64,000 nt of DNA. Source: DASSUW01 sp963844405. Its GTDB lineage: Bacteria; Actinomycetota; Thermoleophilia; Solirubrobacterales; Solirubrobacteraceae. Where the stretch lies: NCBI GenBank assembly GCA_963844405.1, contig CAWJNZ010000007.1:682001-746000 (forward strand), written 5' to 3'. Positions 8,617-17,286 of this stretch are shown here, in pieces (the stretch's first letter is position 1; each line of letters begins with the position of its first letter). Position numbers and translations under genes: made by a program. The notes under the pieces were generated by a model. It saw only the letters and a list, made by a program, of their open reading frames with translations, was not told the origin of the DNA and did no database searches.

Positions 8617-9974
8617 CCCGCGCCGGGCTGGCGGACCTCCTGTCCTATCCGGTGGCGGCCTGCCTCCAGGACCGGCGCACGCGCCGGATGGCGCAGGGCG
8701 CGTCGATCGCGGGCTACGACAGCGCCAACGAGCCGTCGCCGCTCACGCCGCTCGAGGAGGCGATCCTGATCGCCTCGACCGGGCCGACCGGGACGACCAT
8801 GCACGACGGGCCGCTCGACAAGCCGGACGGGAAGCCGGAGCTCGGCACGCCGTTCCTGCACGTGACGGGCCGGGCGGCGCCGAGCGCCGACAACTGCCAG
8901 GCGACCGCGCTGTTCATGATCAACGACGAGGCGATCTGGCTGCTCGAGCGCCCGCGCGACCAGGCGGCGATCGACCTGTTCCGCGAGATCCCGCCGCGCT
9001 GGGAGGACCGCACGGAGGCCGACTGGCTCGCGTACGCGAACGCCGTCAAGCGCAAGGTCCACGACGGGCGCTTCGAGTTCCCGCGCGAGTGGCCCTACTA
9101 CCTCGGCTGGAACGCCCAGCACTCGAACGTGCCGGGAACCACCTGCTTCCTGCCGGTCGTCGACCGCACGCGCCAGTACATCAACGGGCTGCTGATCCTG
9201 CTGTCGGAGCCGCACGGCAGGGTGCCGCTGTTCCTCGACGAGTGGCGGCCGTTCCGGCCGCGCGGCGCGGTCGAGTGGGTGGCGTGGCTGGCGGCCAAGG
9301 CCGGGCTCGTGGACCCCATCCCCTACCAGCCGATCGGCGGCCTCGCGCGCGCCCGCGGCGGCTTCGCGACGCCCGACGCGCCGCTGCCGATCGGCGCCGT
9401 GTTCGCCGACGCCCGCACCGATCCCGAGCCGTACTTCCTGCTGCAGAACCTGATGCTCATGGGCGAGGCGCTGCGGCTCGGCGGCTGGGTCCACGGCACG
9501 CCGCTGATCCCCGGCATCTGGCACCGCGAGCCGGGCCGGCTCGGCCTGGGCTTCCGCGAGCACCTGGCCAAGCCCGCGCCGGGCCGCTGGCGCCGCTGGC
9601 CGCCGGTGCCGGCCTCGCAGCCGAACTTCGTCGGCATCGACGGCGTGCTCGAAGGGCTGTGCCCGCCGTACGTGACCGACATGGACGCGGCGGTCGACCA
9701 GCTGATCGAGGAGAAGCTGAGCGGCGCGTACGCCGGCGAGGCGTTCGGCCCGGCGCGCGAGCGGACCCACCCGCCGGAGGCGATCGCCTACACGAAGGAG
9801 ATCTGCCGCTACCTCGTCGAGACCTACGGCCGCTTCCCGGCGCACACCGACGCGTTCCACCTCCCCGGCATCTGGGTGCAGTTCGCGCACCTCGAGGTCG
9901 AGTACTACGAGCGCCTCGCCGCGCCCGGGTTCGCGGCCCGCGCCGCCGAGGGACGGGAGATCTGGGGCCGCTGA
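8613..9974 (+). CDS. Conserved protein of unknown function in DyP peroxidase operon
   Basis: Starts at GTG 8613, overlapping the hydrolase stop by four bases; 453 residues. There is no signal peptide and no clear membrane segment. Visible landmarks are LTPLEEAILIAS near residue 50, REWPYYLGWNAQHSNVPG, RTRQYINGLLILLSEPHGR and LMLMGEALRLGGW, the last two suggesting buried helices. I cannot assign a family. Its position between a hydrolase and peroxidase genes, with overlaps on both sides, implies a shared pathway. Confidence 0.75.
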   Translation: MTRAGLADLLSYPVAACLQDRRTRRMAQGASIAGYDSANEPSPLTPLEEAILIASTGPTGTTMHDGPLDKPDGKPELGTPFLHVTGRAAPSADNCQATALFMINDEAIWLLERPRDQAAIDLFREIPPRWEDRTEADWLAYANAVKRKVHDGRFEFPREWPYYLGWNAQHSNVPGTTCFLPVVDRTRQYINGLLILLSEPHGRVPLFLDEWRPFRPRGAVEWVAWLAAKAGLVDPIPYQPIGGLARARGGFATPDAPLPIGAVFADARTDPEPYFLLQNLMLMGEALRLGGWVHGTPLIPGIWHREPGRLGLGFREHLAKPAPGRWRRWPPVPASQPNFVGIDGVLEGLCPPYVTDMDAAVDQLIEEKLSGAYAGEAFGPARERTHPPEAIAYTKEICRYLVETYGRFPAHTDAFHLPGIWVQFAHLEVEYYERLAAPGFAARAAEGREIWGR

Positions 9975-10513
9975 TGGGCAACACGACCGGCCGCATGACC
10001 GGCCTGACGATGATCACGCCGATCCGGCCGCAGTGGCTGTGGTTCCTGCGGATCGGCTTCTTCGGCGGCCGGTTCTTCCCGCTGGCCCAGCGGGCGATCC
10101 TCCAGTTCGACTTCATCCACTACGTCCGCTGGGCGATCGTGGACGAGCTGAAGGGCGAGCGGCTGCGGTACCGGTACCTGTTCTTCGAGAGCAACTTCGA
10201 CGGGCCGTGGCAGCACTACATCGACGCCTTCGCGTACGTGGTGCCGAGGTGGATCCGGCTGACCTGGGGGCGCGGGCCGTCGTTCCCGGGGCCGCCGCCG
10301 GCCGAGCCGCTGAAGGCGTGGATCGCGATGAACAGCCTCGACGGCGGCCACTACTACTGCGCCTATCCGCAGGCGAGCACGCGGATGGTCAAGGGCGCGC
10401 TGGAGGTGCGCGACCGGTTCGAGCGACTCCGCGAGGACTCGGCGAGGCTCGAGCCGGAGGCGTTCGCGGCCGCCTGGGAGCAGTTCCTCGTCGAGTCCCA
10501 GGCGCGGCTGTGA
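9974..10513 (+). CDS. Small protein of unknown function, DyP operon (ferredoxin-like fold suspected)
   Basis: The ATG at 9974 overlaps the previous stop by one base (TGATG). The 179-residue product contains FDFIHYVRWAIVDE followed by RYRYLFFESNFDGPWQHYID. The pattern 'aromatic/His - R - hydrophobic strand - ... - LF(E/T)S(N/T)FDG - YL/YI' also occurs in the next gene. It resembles beta-alpha-beta units of dimeric alpha/beta-barrel proteins, the fold family to which DyP peroxidases belong. That link is inferred from pattern only. An internal ATG 21 bases downstream is an alternative start. Confidence 0.7.
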   Translation: MGNTTGRMTGLTMITPIRPQWLWFLRIGFFGGRFFPLAQRAILQFDFIHYVRWAIVDELKGERLRYRYLFFESNFDGPWQHYIDAFAYVVPRWIRLTWGRGPSFPGPPPAEPLKAWIAMNSLDGGHYYCAYPQASTRMVKGALEVRDRFERLREDSARLEPEAFAAAWEQFLVESQARL

Positions 10514-11022
10514 ACCGCGTCGGCGTCGCCTACTCGCTCACGGTCATCGCCCCGGTCGTCGCCGGCCGCGAGGCGGAGGCGCGCGCCGCGCTCGAGGCGC
10601 TGCCGCCCGACTTCCTGGCGCGGCTCGAGAACCTGCACTTCTCGCGCATCCACGTCGTCTCCGAGCTGGTCTTCCAGGGACCGCGGCAGCGCCGGCGCGA
10701 CGAGCTGCGGGCGAGCCACCTCGTCTTCACGAGCACGTTCGACGGCGAGCTGGAGCCGTACCTGGAGGCGCTGCGGCCACACGCGGACACGTGGTGGCGG
10801 TTCTGCGTCGGCTATCCCGGCAGCGCCGGCGAGGCGTTCGAGCGCTGGGTGCGCGAGCACCAGCTCGACAGCAGCCTGTTCGCCTCCGCCCACCCGCAGG
10901 CCACCGTTCCCGCCGTGCTGGGGAGCCTCGTCCTGCGCGAGCGGATCGTCGACTTCGCGATCGAGGCGCGGGCGCTCGAGCCGGCCGAGCTCCAGCGCCG
11001 CTTCCGCGACGTCTTCGGATGA
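10510..11022 (+). CDS. Small protein of unknown function, DyP operon, related in pattern to its upstream neighbour
   Basis: GTG start at 10510 overlaps the previous stop (GTGA). The 170-residue product has YSLTVIAPVVAGREAEAR, LHFSRIHVVSEL and SHLVFTSTFDGELEPYLEAL, which align by eye with HYVRWAIV and LFFESNFDGPWQHYIDAF in the preceding gene. The two may be distant homologues forming a hetero-oligomer. It ends with an ATGA overlap into the DyP peroxidase gene, so both are probably made in fixed ratio. Confidence 0.7.
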   Translation: MNRVGVAYSLTVIAPVVAGREAEARAALEALPPDFLARLENLHFSRIHVVSELVFQGPRQRRRDELRASHLVFTSTFDGELEPYLEALRPHADTWWRFCVGYPGSAGEAFERWVREHQLDSSLFASAHPQATVPAVLGSLVLRERIVDFAIEARALEPAELQRRFRDVFG

Positions 11023-12320
11023 GCACCGAGATCGATCTCGCCGACCTGCAGGGCGACGTCCTGCGCGGCTACACGTACCCGTCGGTCTCGTACCTGTTCC
11101 TGAAGATCGTCGACCCCGAGCGGATGCGCGCGCTCATGCGACGGATGCTGCCGCAGGTGAGCACCGCCGAGCCGTGGCCGGACGGCCCGCCGCCGACCGC
11201 CTTGCACGCCGCGTTCACCTACGCCGGCCTGGCCGCGCTGGGGCTCTCGGACGAGCTGCTGGCCACCTTCCCGGAGGAGTTCCGCGAGGGCATGGGGGCG
11301 CGCGCCGAGCGCCTCGGCGACCGTGGCCCGAGCGCACCCGCGAACTGGGAGCCCGCCCTCGGAACCGGCGATGCGCACGTGCTGGTGACGCTCTACGGCG
11401 TCGACGAGGAGCGGCTCCAGCAGGCGCGCGAAGCGCTCCGCGGCGTGGGCGCCGCGGGCGCCATCAAGATCGTCCACGAGCAGCGCGCCGCGGCGCTCGA
11501 CCAGGGTCGCGACCACTTCGGCTTCGCCGACGGGATCGCCCAGCCCGCGATCGAGGGCAGCGGCGTCGCGCCGCGGCCGGGCGACGGCCTGCCCGACGGC
11601 CGCGGCGGCTGGCGCCCGGTGCGAACCGGCGAGTTCCTGCACGGCTACGAGGACGAGGACGGGCTCCTGCCCGCCGCTCCCGGCGCGCCGTTCGACCGCA
11701 ACGGCACCTTCGCCGTCTACCGCAAGCTCCACATGGATGTCGCCGCGTTCCGCCGGTTCGTGGCCGAGACCGACTTTCCGGGCGGCCCCGAGCTGCTGGC
11801 GGCCAAGCTCGTCGGCCGCCGGCCGGACGGCACGCCGCTCGTGCGCCACCGGGACATCAACGACTTCTCGTACGCCGACGACCCGGACGGCCTGGCCTGC
11901 CCGCTCGGCGCGCACATCCGGCGCGCCAACCCGCGCGACTCGCCGGGGTTCTTCGACGGGCGGCTCTCGAACCGCCACCGCATCATCCGCCGCGGCCGGT
12001 CCTACGGGCCGCCGCTTCCCGCAGGCGCCACCGAGGACGACGGCGTCGACCGGGGGCTGATCTTCGTCTGCTTCAACGCCAGCCTCTGGCGCCAGTTCGA
12101 GACCGTGCAGGCGCTCTGGATCGACGACGGCGACCCCTTCGGGCTCGGCGCCGACAAGGACTTCCTGGTCGGCGAGCCGCACGGCACCGAGGGCAAGATG
12201 ACGATCCAGGGCCGTCCGCCGTTCTTCATCAAGCCGCAGCCGCGCTTCGTCACCATGCGCGGCGGCGAGTACCTGTTCCGGCCGAGCATGACCGGCCTGC
12301 GCTTCCTAGCCGGCGACTGA
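11019..12320 (+). CDS. DyP-type haem peroxidase
   Basis: A 433-residue protein with the two-domain DyP layout. The signature GFADGIAQP lies at residues 168-176 with catalytic Asp171. The haem ligand motif GAHIRRANPRD lies at 297-307 (His299 proximal), and RIIRRGRSYG probably supplies the distal Arg. DyP enzymes oxidise phenolic or dye-like substrates with H2O2. No Tat or Sec signal is present, so it is probably cytoplasmic unless carried by a partner. Family length is normal. The gene is last in the overlapping run and its 3' end overlaps the convergent TPR gene by 15 bases. Confidence 0.93.
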   Translation: MSTEIDLADLQGDVLRGYTYPSVSYLFLKIVDPERMRALMRRMLPQVSTAEPWPDGPPPTALHAAFTYAGLAALGLSDELLATFPEEFREGMGARAERLGDRGPSAPANWEPALGTGDAHVLVTLYGVDEERLQQAREALRGVGAAGAIKIVHEQRAAALDQGRDHFGFADGIAQPAIEGSGVAPRPGDGLPDGRGGWRPVRTGEFLHGYEDEDGLLPAAPGAPFDRNGTFAVYRKLHMDVAAFRRFVAETDFPGGPELLAAKLVGRRPDGTPLVRHRDINDFSYADDPDGLACPLGAHIRRANPRDSPGFFDGRLSNRHRIIRRGRSYGPPLPAGATEDDGVDRGLIFVCFNASLWRQFETVQALWIDDGDPFGLGADKDFLVGEPHGTEGKMTIQGRPPFFIKPQPRFVTMRGGEYLFRPSMTGLRFLAGD

Positions 12321-14651
12321 GGCCGCGCCATCCGCGGGCACCGGCGCTTGCCCGTTGCCGGCGCCGGTCTCCGGCAGCGGCGCCCGCCTCACCGTGACGC
12401 GGAGGCGGTGCTGCAGACGGCGCCACGCGTACGCCCGCTCGCGGCACGTCTGCCGGAGAGCGGCTTCGTCGGCGACGTCGCGCGAGGTCGCCCGCGGACA
12501 CCTGGCCGCTTCCGAGGCCGCCCGGCGCTCGAGCGAGGTCAGGGTGCGCTGCGCGTGGGCGACGTCGCGCGCGGTCAGCGGCTCGGCGGGCGCGATGTCG
12601 ACGAAGTCGGGGTAGTCGAGCGACACCCGCGCCCAGCCGTGGCGCTCGCTCCAGGCGCGCAGCGCGTCGATCAGCTCGAGCCGCGTGCCGCGATGCTCGC
12701 AGTCGAGCGCGACGCGGCCGATCAGCGACCAGGCCTCACGCTCCTCGTCCCACCAGTCGGCGTGCGACTCGTGGCCGTCGACCGGGCCGTCGGCGCGGGC
12801 CTGCCACAGGGCCTCGCGGCGCTCGGCGCAGCCGCGGACGAGCCGGCGGACGTACTCGACGCGCTCCCACTTGTGCGCCTCGCGCGGGCGCCGCACCGGC
12901 GGCCCGCCGCCCGGGAAGCACGTCGCCTCGAACTGCTCGAACGCGTGCGTGGCGCGCAGGTCCTCGAGGTCGGGGTCCTCGCTGACGAGCCAGGCGCGCC
13001 GGCTGGCGACGTAGGACGTGTCGGCGGCGGCGACGGCCTGCCTGAGCTCGTCGACGGCGGCCTTCGCGAGCTCGTCGACCTCCGCCTGCTCGGCCCCGCA
13101 CGTGATGCCGAGCGCATAGAGCGACGCCGCGCAGTAGCGCTCGGCCCAGGTCGTCCGCCGCTGGCGCAGCCCGGCGGCGGCGGCCGCCGCGCGCAGGCCG
13201 GCGGCCGTCGGACGCGGCAGCTTGCCGTTCGGCTCCCCGAGCGCGTCGGCGAGCGCGACGCGGGTGTGGTCGAGGCGCACCCCCACGCACTTCTTGCTGA
13301 GCGAGACGGCGGTGCGGGTCAGGCCGCGCTGGCGATCCGCCAGCGGCATGAGGTCGAGACCGGCCCGCAGCTCGTCGAGCTCGCGCAGCGCCGTGACCTG
13401 GAAGACCTCGCGCAGGCGCAGCTCGCGATGCTCGTCGGCGTCGGTGCCGCGCAGCAGCAGCACGAGGCCCTCACGGTTCCCGGCCCGCGTCTGCTCGATG
13501 CGCTTCCTGCAGAGGTCCGTGAGCGTCGGCGTCATGAACGCGCGGAGCGCGGCCCGCTCGCGCGCCCGTGCGGTCCCCTCGCGGTCGTCGCGGCACCAGT
13601 CGTGGGCCAGCTCGCCGCCGGAGCCGAGGATGACCGCGAGCCGGTAGCGCGCGATGTTCGCGGTGTGCTCGGAGCCGCCGCGCAGGTCCGCGAGCTCGCG
13701 CGTGGCCTGGTAGGTGGCGAGGGCGTCCAGCGGCATGCCCATCTTCTCCTGCACGAAGCCGATGCGGAGCCGGATTTCGACGCTCTTGGGATCCAGGGCG
13801 AGCGCCTCGTAGAACTGGCGCAGCGCCTCGTCGTACCGGCACTGCGCCGTGTAGACCGAGCCCCGCTCGTAGGCGTCGACGAGCTGCGGCGGCATCGCCA
13901 CGCCCTTCCAGTCGGCCCAGGGCGGACGCTTCACCCAGCGCGTGCGCGGCATGATGAACGCCGCCGCGTAGTTGGCGGCGTGGTCGACCGCCTCCCGGTA
14001 CGACGAGCCCCAGCAGACCTTGGGCGGGCTCACGGTCGACGGCAGCACGACCACCTGGATCGTCACGCCCCACGGCTTGTCTCCCTCGCGCCGGGTGAGC
14101 GCGCCCTGCACCTGGTAGGCGTGCTGCGGCCACGCGCTCGACAGCAGGGCTCCCGCGAAGCCGAGCACGCCGTTCGCCTGCGTCGCGCTGCCGATGAGCT
14201 GGAGGAAGTCCGACGCCGGCGCGGCGCCCGGCTGCGGGCCCGGCGCCGCCAGGTGCAGCTCGCTCAGGCGCTCGCGGAAGCGCAGCGTCAGCTGGCGGGC
14301 CGTGTCCTCGTCCACACCCTCAGGCGCCGTGAAGTCGGCGACGTCGACGGCAGTCGCCGTCCACGCCAGCCTCCGCAGCCTGGCGCGACGGACCACCGCG
14401 GCCAGCAGCAGGGCGAGCAGGCCGGCGAGCACGCCCGCCACCACCGGCTCGTGGAGCGTCCGCTCGATCGCGCCGCCCAGCACGGGCAGCACGTCCACGC
14501 GACCGGCGGCGTCGGGCTCCGACCCGGCCAGCGCGGCGACGACGACGAGCCCGGCGAACAGCGCCGCGCCGAGCGGCAGCCACGCAGCGACCGGAGGCCC
14601 CGGGGTCCGTGCCCGCGGGGCCTGCGAGGCCGCGTGCTGTCGCAGAGGCAA
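12306..14651 (-). CDS. TPR-repeat membrane protein
   Basis: The frame gives 781 residues from a TTG at 14651. Two or three hydrophobic segments occupy the first ~90 residues (WLPLGAALFAGLVVVAALAG and VVAGVLAGLLALLLAAVV). A TPR-like region follows around residues 265-330 (YERGSVYTAQCRYDEALRQF, LALDPKSVEIRLRIG), typical of protein-protein contact helices. The rest is helical and not assigned. It lies 21 bases after the MMPL gene on the same strand, so it is probably the last gene of the 21,078-12,306 operon. A partner role for the transporter is possible. Confidence 0.75.
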   Translation of the reverse strand: MPLRQHAASQAPRARTPGPPVAAWLPLGAALFAGLVVVAALAGSEPDAAGRVDVLPVLGGAIERTLHEPVVAGVLAGLLALLLAAVVRRARLRRLAWTATAVDVADFTAPEGVDEDTARQLTLRFRERLSELHLAAPGPQPGAAPASDFLQLIGSATQANGVLGFAGALLSSAWPQHAYQVQGALTRREGDKPWGVTIQVVVLPSTVSPPKVCWGSSYREAVDHAANYAAAFIMPRTRWVKRPPWADWKGVAMPPQLVDAYERGSVYTAQCRYDEALRQFYEALALDPKSVEIRLRIGFVQEKMGMPLDALATYQATRELADLRGGSEHTANIARYRLAVILGSGGELAHDWCRDDREGTARARERAALRAFMTPTLTDLCRKRIEQTRAGNREGLVLLLRGTDADEHRELRLREVFQVTALRELDELRAGLDLMPLADRQRGLTRTAVSLSKKCVGVRLDHTRVALADALGEPNGKLPRPTAAGLRAAAAAAGLRQRRTTWAERYCAASLYALGITCGAEQAEVDELAKAAVDELRQAVAAADTSYVASRRAWLVSEDPDLEDLRATHAFEQFEATCFPGGGPPVRRPREAHKWERVEYVRRLVRGCAERREALWQARADGPVDGHESHADWWDEEREAWSLIGRVALDCEHRGTRLELIDALRAWSERHGWARVSLDYPDFVDIAPAEPLTARDVAHAQRTLTSLERRAASEAARCPRATSRDVADEAALRQTCRERAYAWRRLQHRLRVTVRRAPLPETGAGNGQAPVPADGAASVAG

Positions 14652-14672
14652 GGCCGCGCTCCGCCCGCGCCG

Positions 14673-16835
14673 CTAGACGGGCTCCTTGGGCCGCTCCGCC
14701 TCGAGCGCCTCGGCGGGCGCCGCGCGGCGGGACAGCGCCGACGGCCACCAGCTCTTCTCGCCGACCACCGTCACGATCGCCGGCACGAGCATGCTGCGCA
14801 CCACGAAGGTGTCGACGAGCACGCCGAAGGCCACGACGGTGCCGATCTCGAGCAGGATGTCGATCGGCAGCATGGCGAGCACCGCGAAGGTGCCGGCCAG
14901 GATGATGCCCGCGCTCGTGATCACCGGCCCGGTGGCCACCAGCGCGCGCAGCGCGCCGCGCCGCGTCCCGATCCGCTTCGCCTCCTCGCGGACCCGGTCC
15001 ATGAGGAAGATGTTGTAGTCGACCCCCAGCGCCACCAGGAAGATGAAGCTGAAGATCGGCAGGCTCGGGTCGAAGCCCGTCTCGTCGAGCACCTGCGTGA
15101 AGAAGACGAGGCAGACGCCGAAGATCCCGAAGAACGACAGGATCACCGACCCGATCAGGTAGAGCGGCGCGACGATCGCGCGCAGGAGCGCGATCAGCGT
15201 CAGGAAGATCACCAGCAGGACCAGCGGGACGACCAGGGTGGCGTCGCGCTGGGCGCCGTCGCGGTAGTCGGCCATGATCGCCGACAGGCCGCCCACGTAG
15301 CCCCGGACCTCCGGCCCGAGCGAGGCCAGCGCCTCGCGCATGTCGTCCGTGCGGTCGAGCGCCGCGTTGCCGTACGGGTCGTCCGGGAAGGCGACGGTGA
15401 AGGCCGCCGCCTGGCCGTCCTCGGACTGCCCGAACGGCTCGGTGATCGTGCCGATGTCCGGCACCTCGCGCAGCGCGTCCTGGGCGGCCGCGATGTCGGC
15501 CTCCTGGATCGGGCCGTCCTGGCGGTCGACGATCACGGTCGCCGGGCCGAGCGCGCCCTCGGGGAAGCTCGCCTTCAGCGTGTTGTAGCCCTCGGTGCCC
15601 TCGGTGGCGTTGCGGAAGGCGCCGAGCACGGTCGCCTCCTCGTTGTACTGCGTCAGTCCGAGCGCGCCGACGATGAACACGGCGACGACGGCGACGATCG
15701 TGAACACCGGCCGGCGCGTGACCTTGCGCCCGAGCCGCGCCCAGCGCGAGTCGCCCTCCTCGGGCGCCTCCTCCGGCACGTAGGTCGGGTCGAACACCGC
15801 GCGCTTGCTCGGCCAGAAGCCGCGGCGGCCGGCGATCGCGAGGATGGCCGGCAGCAGCGTCAGGCTCGCCAGCATCACGATGAAGATGCCGACCGCGTTG
15901 ACGGGGCCGACGGTCCGCGTCGAGGCGAGCTCGGCGACGATCAGCACGAGCATCGCGGCGATGACGGTGCCGGCGCTGGCCATGATGGCCGGCGCGGCGC
16001 GCGGGACCGCCTTGCGCAGCGCCGCGTGCTTGTCCTCGGTCGTGTGCAGCTCCTCGACGTATCTGGACACGAGCAGCAGGCAGTAGTCCGTGCCGGCGCC
16101 GAACATCAGGACGAGCAGCAGCGAGGTCGAGATGCTCGTCACCTGCAGGCCGGAGTCGGCGAACACCTTGATGACGCCGCTCGCGATCACGTACGCGATG
16201 ACCACGACGACGAGCGGGATCAACGCCAGCAGCGGCGAGCGGTAGATCAAGAGCAGCAGGACGAGCACGAGCAGGCCGGTGACGAGCAGCAGCTTCACGT
16301 CGGCGGACTCGAAGGCGTGCCGCAGGTCGGTCTCGAGCGCCGCCGGGCCCGTCACCTCGGCGGTGAGGCCCGAGCCGCCGCTCGCGATCTCGCGCACGTC
16401 CTCGACCAGCGTGTTGATGTCCTGCTGGCGGGTGGCGTTGATGGGGATGACGGTGAACGCCGTCGAGCCGTCCTCGGAGACCAGGCCCTCGGGCGAGTCG
16501 CCCTCGAAGGGCGCGACCGGCGGCAGCACGAACTCGACGCGCGCCATCTCCTCGGCCTCCGAGAGGATCGCCTGCTGGTCGGCGTCGGTCAGCCCGCCGT
16601 CGCGGTGGTAGACGGCGACGGCCGAGGTCGTCTGCCCGCCCGGGAAGCGCTCCTCGATGACCTTGTCGGCCACGATGGCGTCGGCGTCGTCGGGCAGGAA
16701 GCTCGAGATCCGGTCCTCGGTGACCTCGGTGAGCTGGCCCGGCAGCGTGCTGACGGCGAACAGGAGCAGCCAGAAGCCGAGGACGTACCACTTGGTCCGG
16801 CGCCCGCTCGCCCACCCGGCGATCGTCTTCAACAT
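14673..16835 (-). CDS. MMPL-family transporter
   Basis: 720 residues from ATG 16835, a usual MMPL length. After one helix (WYVLGFWLLLFAVSTLPG) comes a long outer loop, a helix block with FGAGTDYCLLLVSRYVEEL, a second loop, and a second block with ALGVDYNIFLMDRVREEA. The DY-containing helices are those that relay protons in MMPL/RND proteins. It starts eight bases after the SRPBCC gene ends and belongs to the same operon, suggesting export of a lipid-like product made by the FAD oxidoreductase and hydrolase. It is clearly different in sequence from the MMPL gene at 5,466-7,568. Confidence 0.92.
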   Translation of the reverse strand: MLKTIAGWASGRRTKWYVLGFWLLLFAVSTLPGQLTEVTEDRISSFLPDDADAIVADKVIEERFPGGQTTSAVAVYHRDGGLTDADQQAILSEAEEMARVEFVLPPVAPFEGDSPEGLVSEDGSTAFTVIPINATRQQDINTLVEDVREIASGGSGLTAEVTGPAALETDLRHAFESADVKLLLVTGLLVLVLLLLIYRSPLLALIPLVVVVIAYVIASGVIKVFADSGLQVTSISTSLLLVLMFGAGTDYCLLLVSRYVEELHTTEDKHAALRKAVPRAAPAIMASAGTVIAAMLVLIVAELASTRTVGPVNAVGIFIVMLASLTLLPAILAIAGRRGFWPSKRAVFDPTYVPEEAPEEGDSRWARLGRKVTRRPVFTIVAVVAVFIVGALGLTQYNEEATVLGAFRNATEGTEGYNTLKASFPEGALGPATVIVDRQDGPIQEADIAAAQDALREVPDIGTITEPFGQSEDGQAAAFTVAFPDDPYGNAALDRTDDMREALASLGPEVRGYVGGLSAIMADYRDGAQRDATLVVPLVLLVIFLTLIALLRAIVAPLYLIGSVILSFFGIFGVCLVFFTQVLDETGFDPSLPIFSFIFLVALGVDYNIFLMDRVREEAKRIGTRRGALRALVATGPVITSAGIILAGTFAVLAMLPIDILLEIGTVVAFGVLVDTFVVRSMLVPAIVTVVGEKSWWPSALSRRAAPAEALEAERPKEPV

Positions 16836-16842
16836 CCCTACA

Positions 16843-17286
16843 TCACCCTGTCTCTTCCACGCGCCTGCGCAGCGCCTCGTTGAAGGCGTCGTAACCGCGG
16901 TAGAGCTGCGCCTCGAGGTTCGTGGCGAACATCACCGGGGTCAACCAGCCTGTGCACTCCTCCGACATGACGAACATCACGCCCCCGTCGTGGGGCTCGA
17001 TCTGGAAGGCGCGGTCGACGTCGAACACGCCTGGCCGCCCGAGCGTGGCGAGCCACCGCAGCTCGCGGCCCGGCTCGACGACGGTCACCTTCGGGCGGAA
17101 GGTCATCGGCAGCCCGTGGTCCAGCCGCAGCTGGATCTTGAGCTGCTCCCCGGGCTCGAGCCGCCCCTGCGCCTTGCGCACGAACGGGTTCCAGTCCGGG
17201 AACGACGCGAAGTCGGTCATCTCCGCCCACACGCGCTCGGCGGGGGCCTTGATGACCGTCTCCGTCTTGATCAGGCGACTGCCCAC
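16843..17286 (-). CDS. SRPBCC (START/Bet v1-like) domain protein
   Basis: 147 residues from GTG 17286, which overlaps the upstream hydrolase gene by 16 bases. The protein opens with TETVIKAPAERVWAEMTDFASFPDWNP, cut here to its key elements: beta-1, then the helix with W and the FPDWNPF turn typical of SRPBCC proteins. It continues through strands ending in GGVMFVMSEECTGWL and a long C-terminal helix (ATNLEAQLYRGYDAFNEAL). This fold makes a deep hydrophobic pocket for lipids or polyketides, which fits the operon context. It may carry the substrate or product between the enzymes and the MMPL transporter. Confidence 0.86.
   Translation of the reverse strand: MGSRLIKTETVIKAPAERVWAEMTDFASFPDWNPFVRKAQGRLEPGEQLKIQLRLDHGLPMTFRPKVTVVEPGRELRWLATLGRPGVFDVDRAFQIEPHDGGVMFVMSEECTGWLTPVMFATNLEAQLYRGYDAFNEALRRRVEETG

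Noticed and set aside
12348..16883. Plus-strand open frame of 1,511 codons
   Set aside because: It is antisense to the TPR and MMPL genes, has Arg/His/Gln-rich low-complexity translation and no domain; a shadow of GC-rich codon bias.
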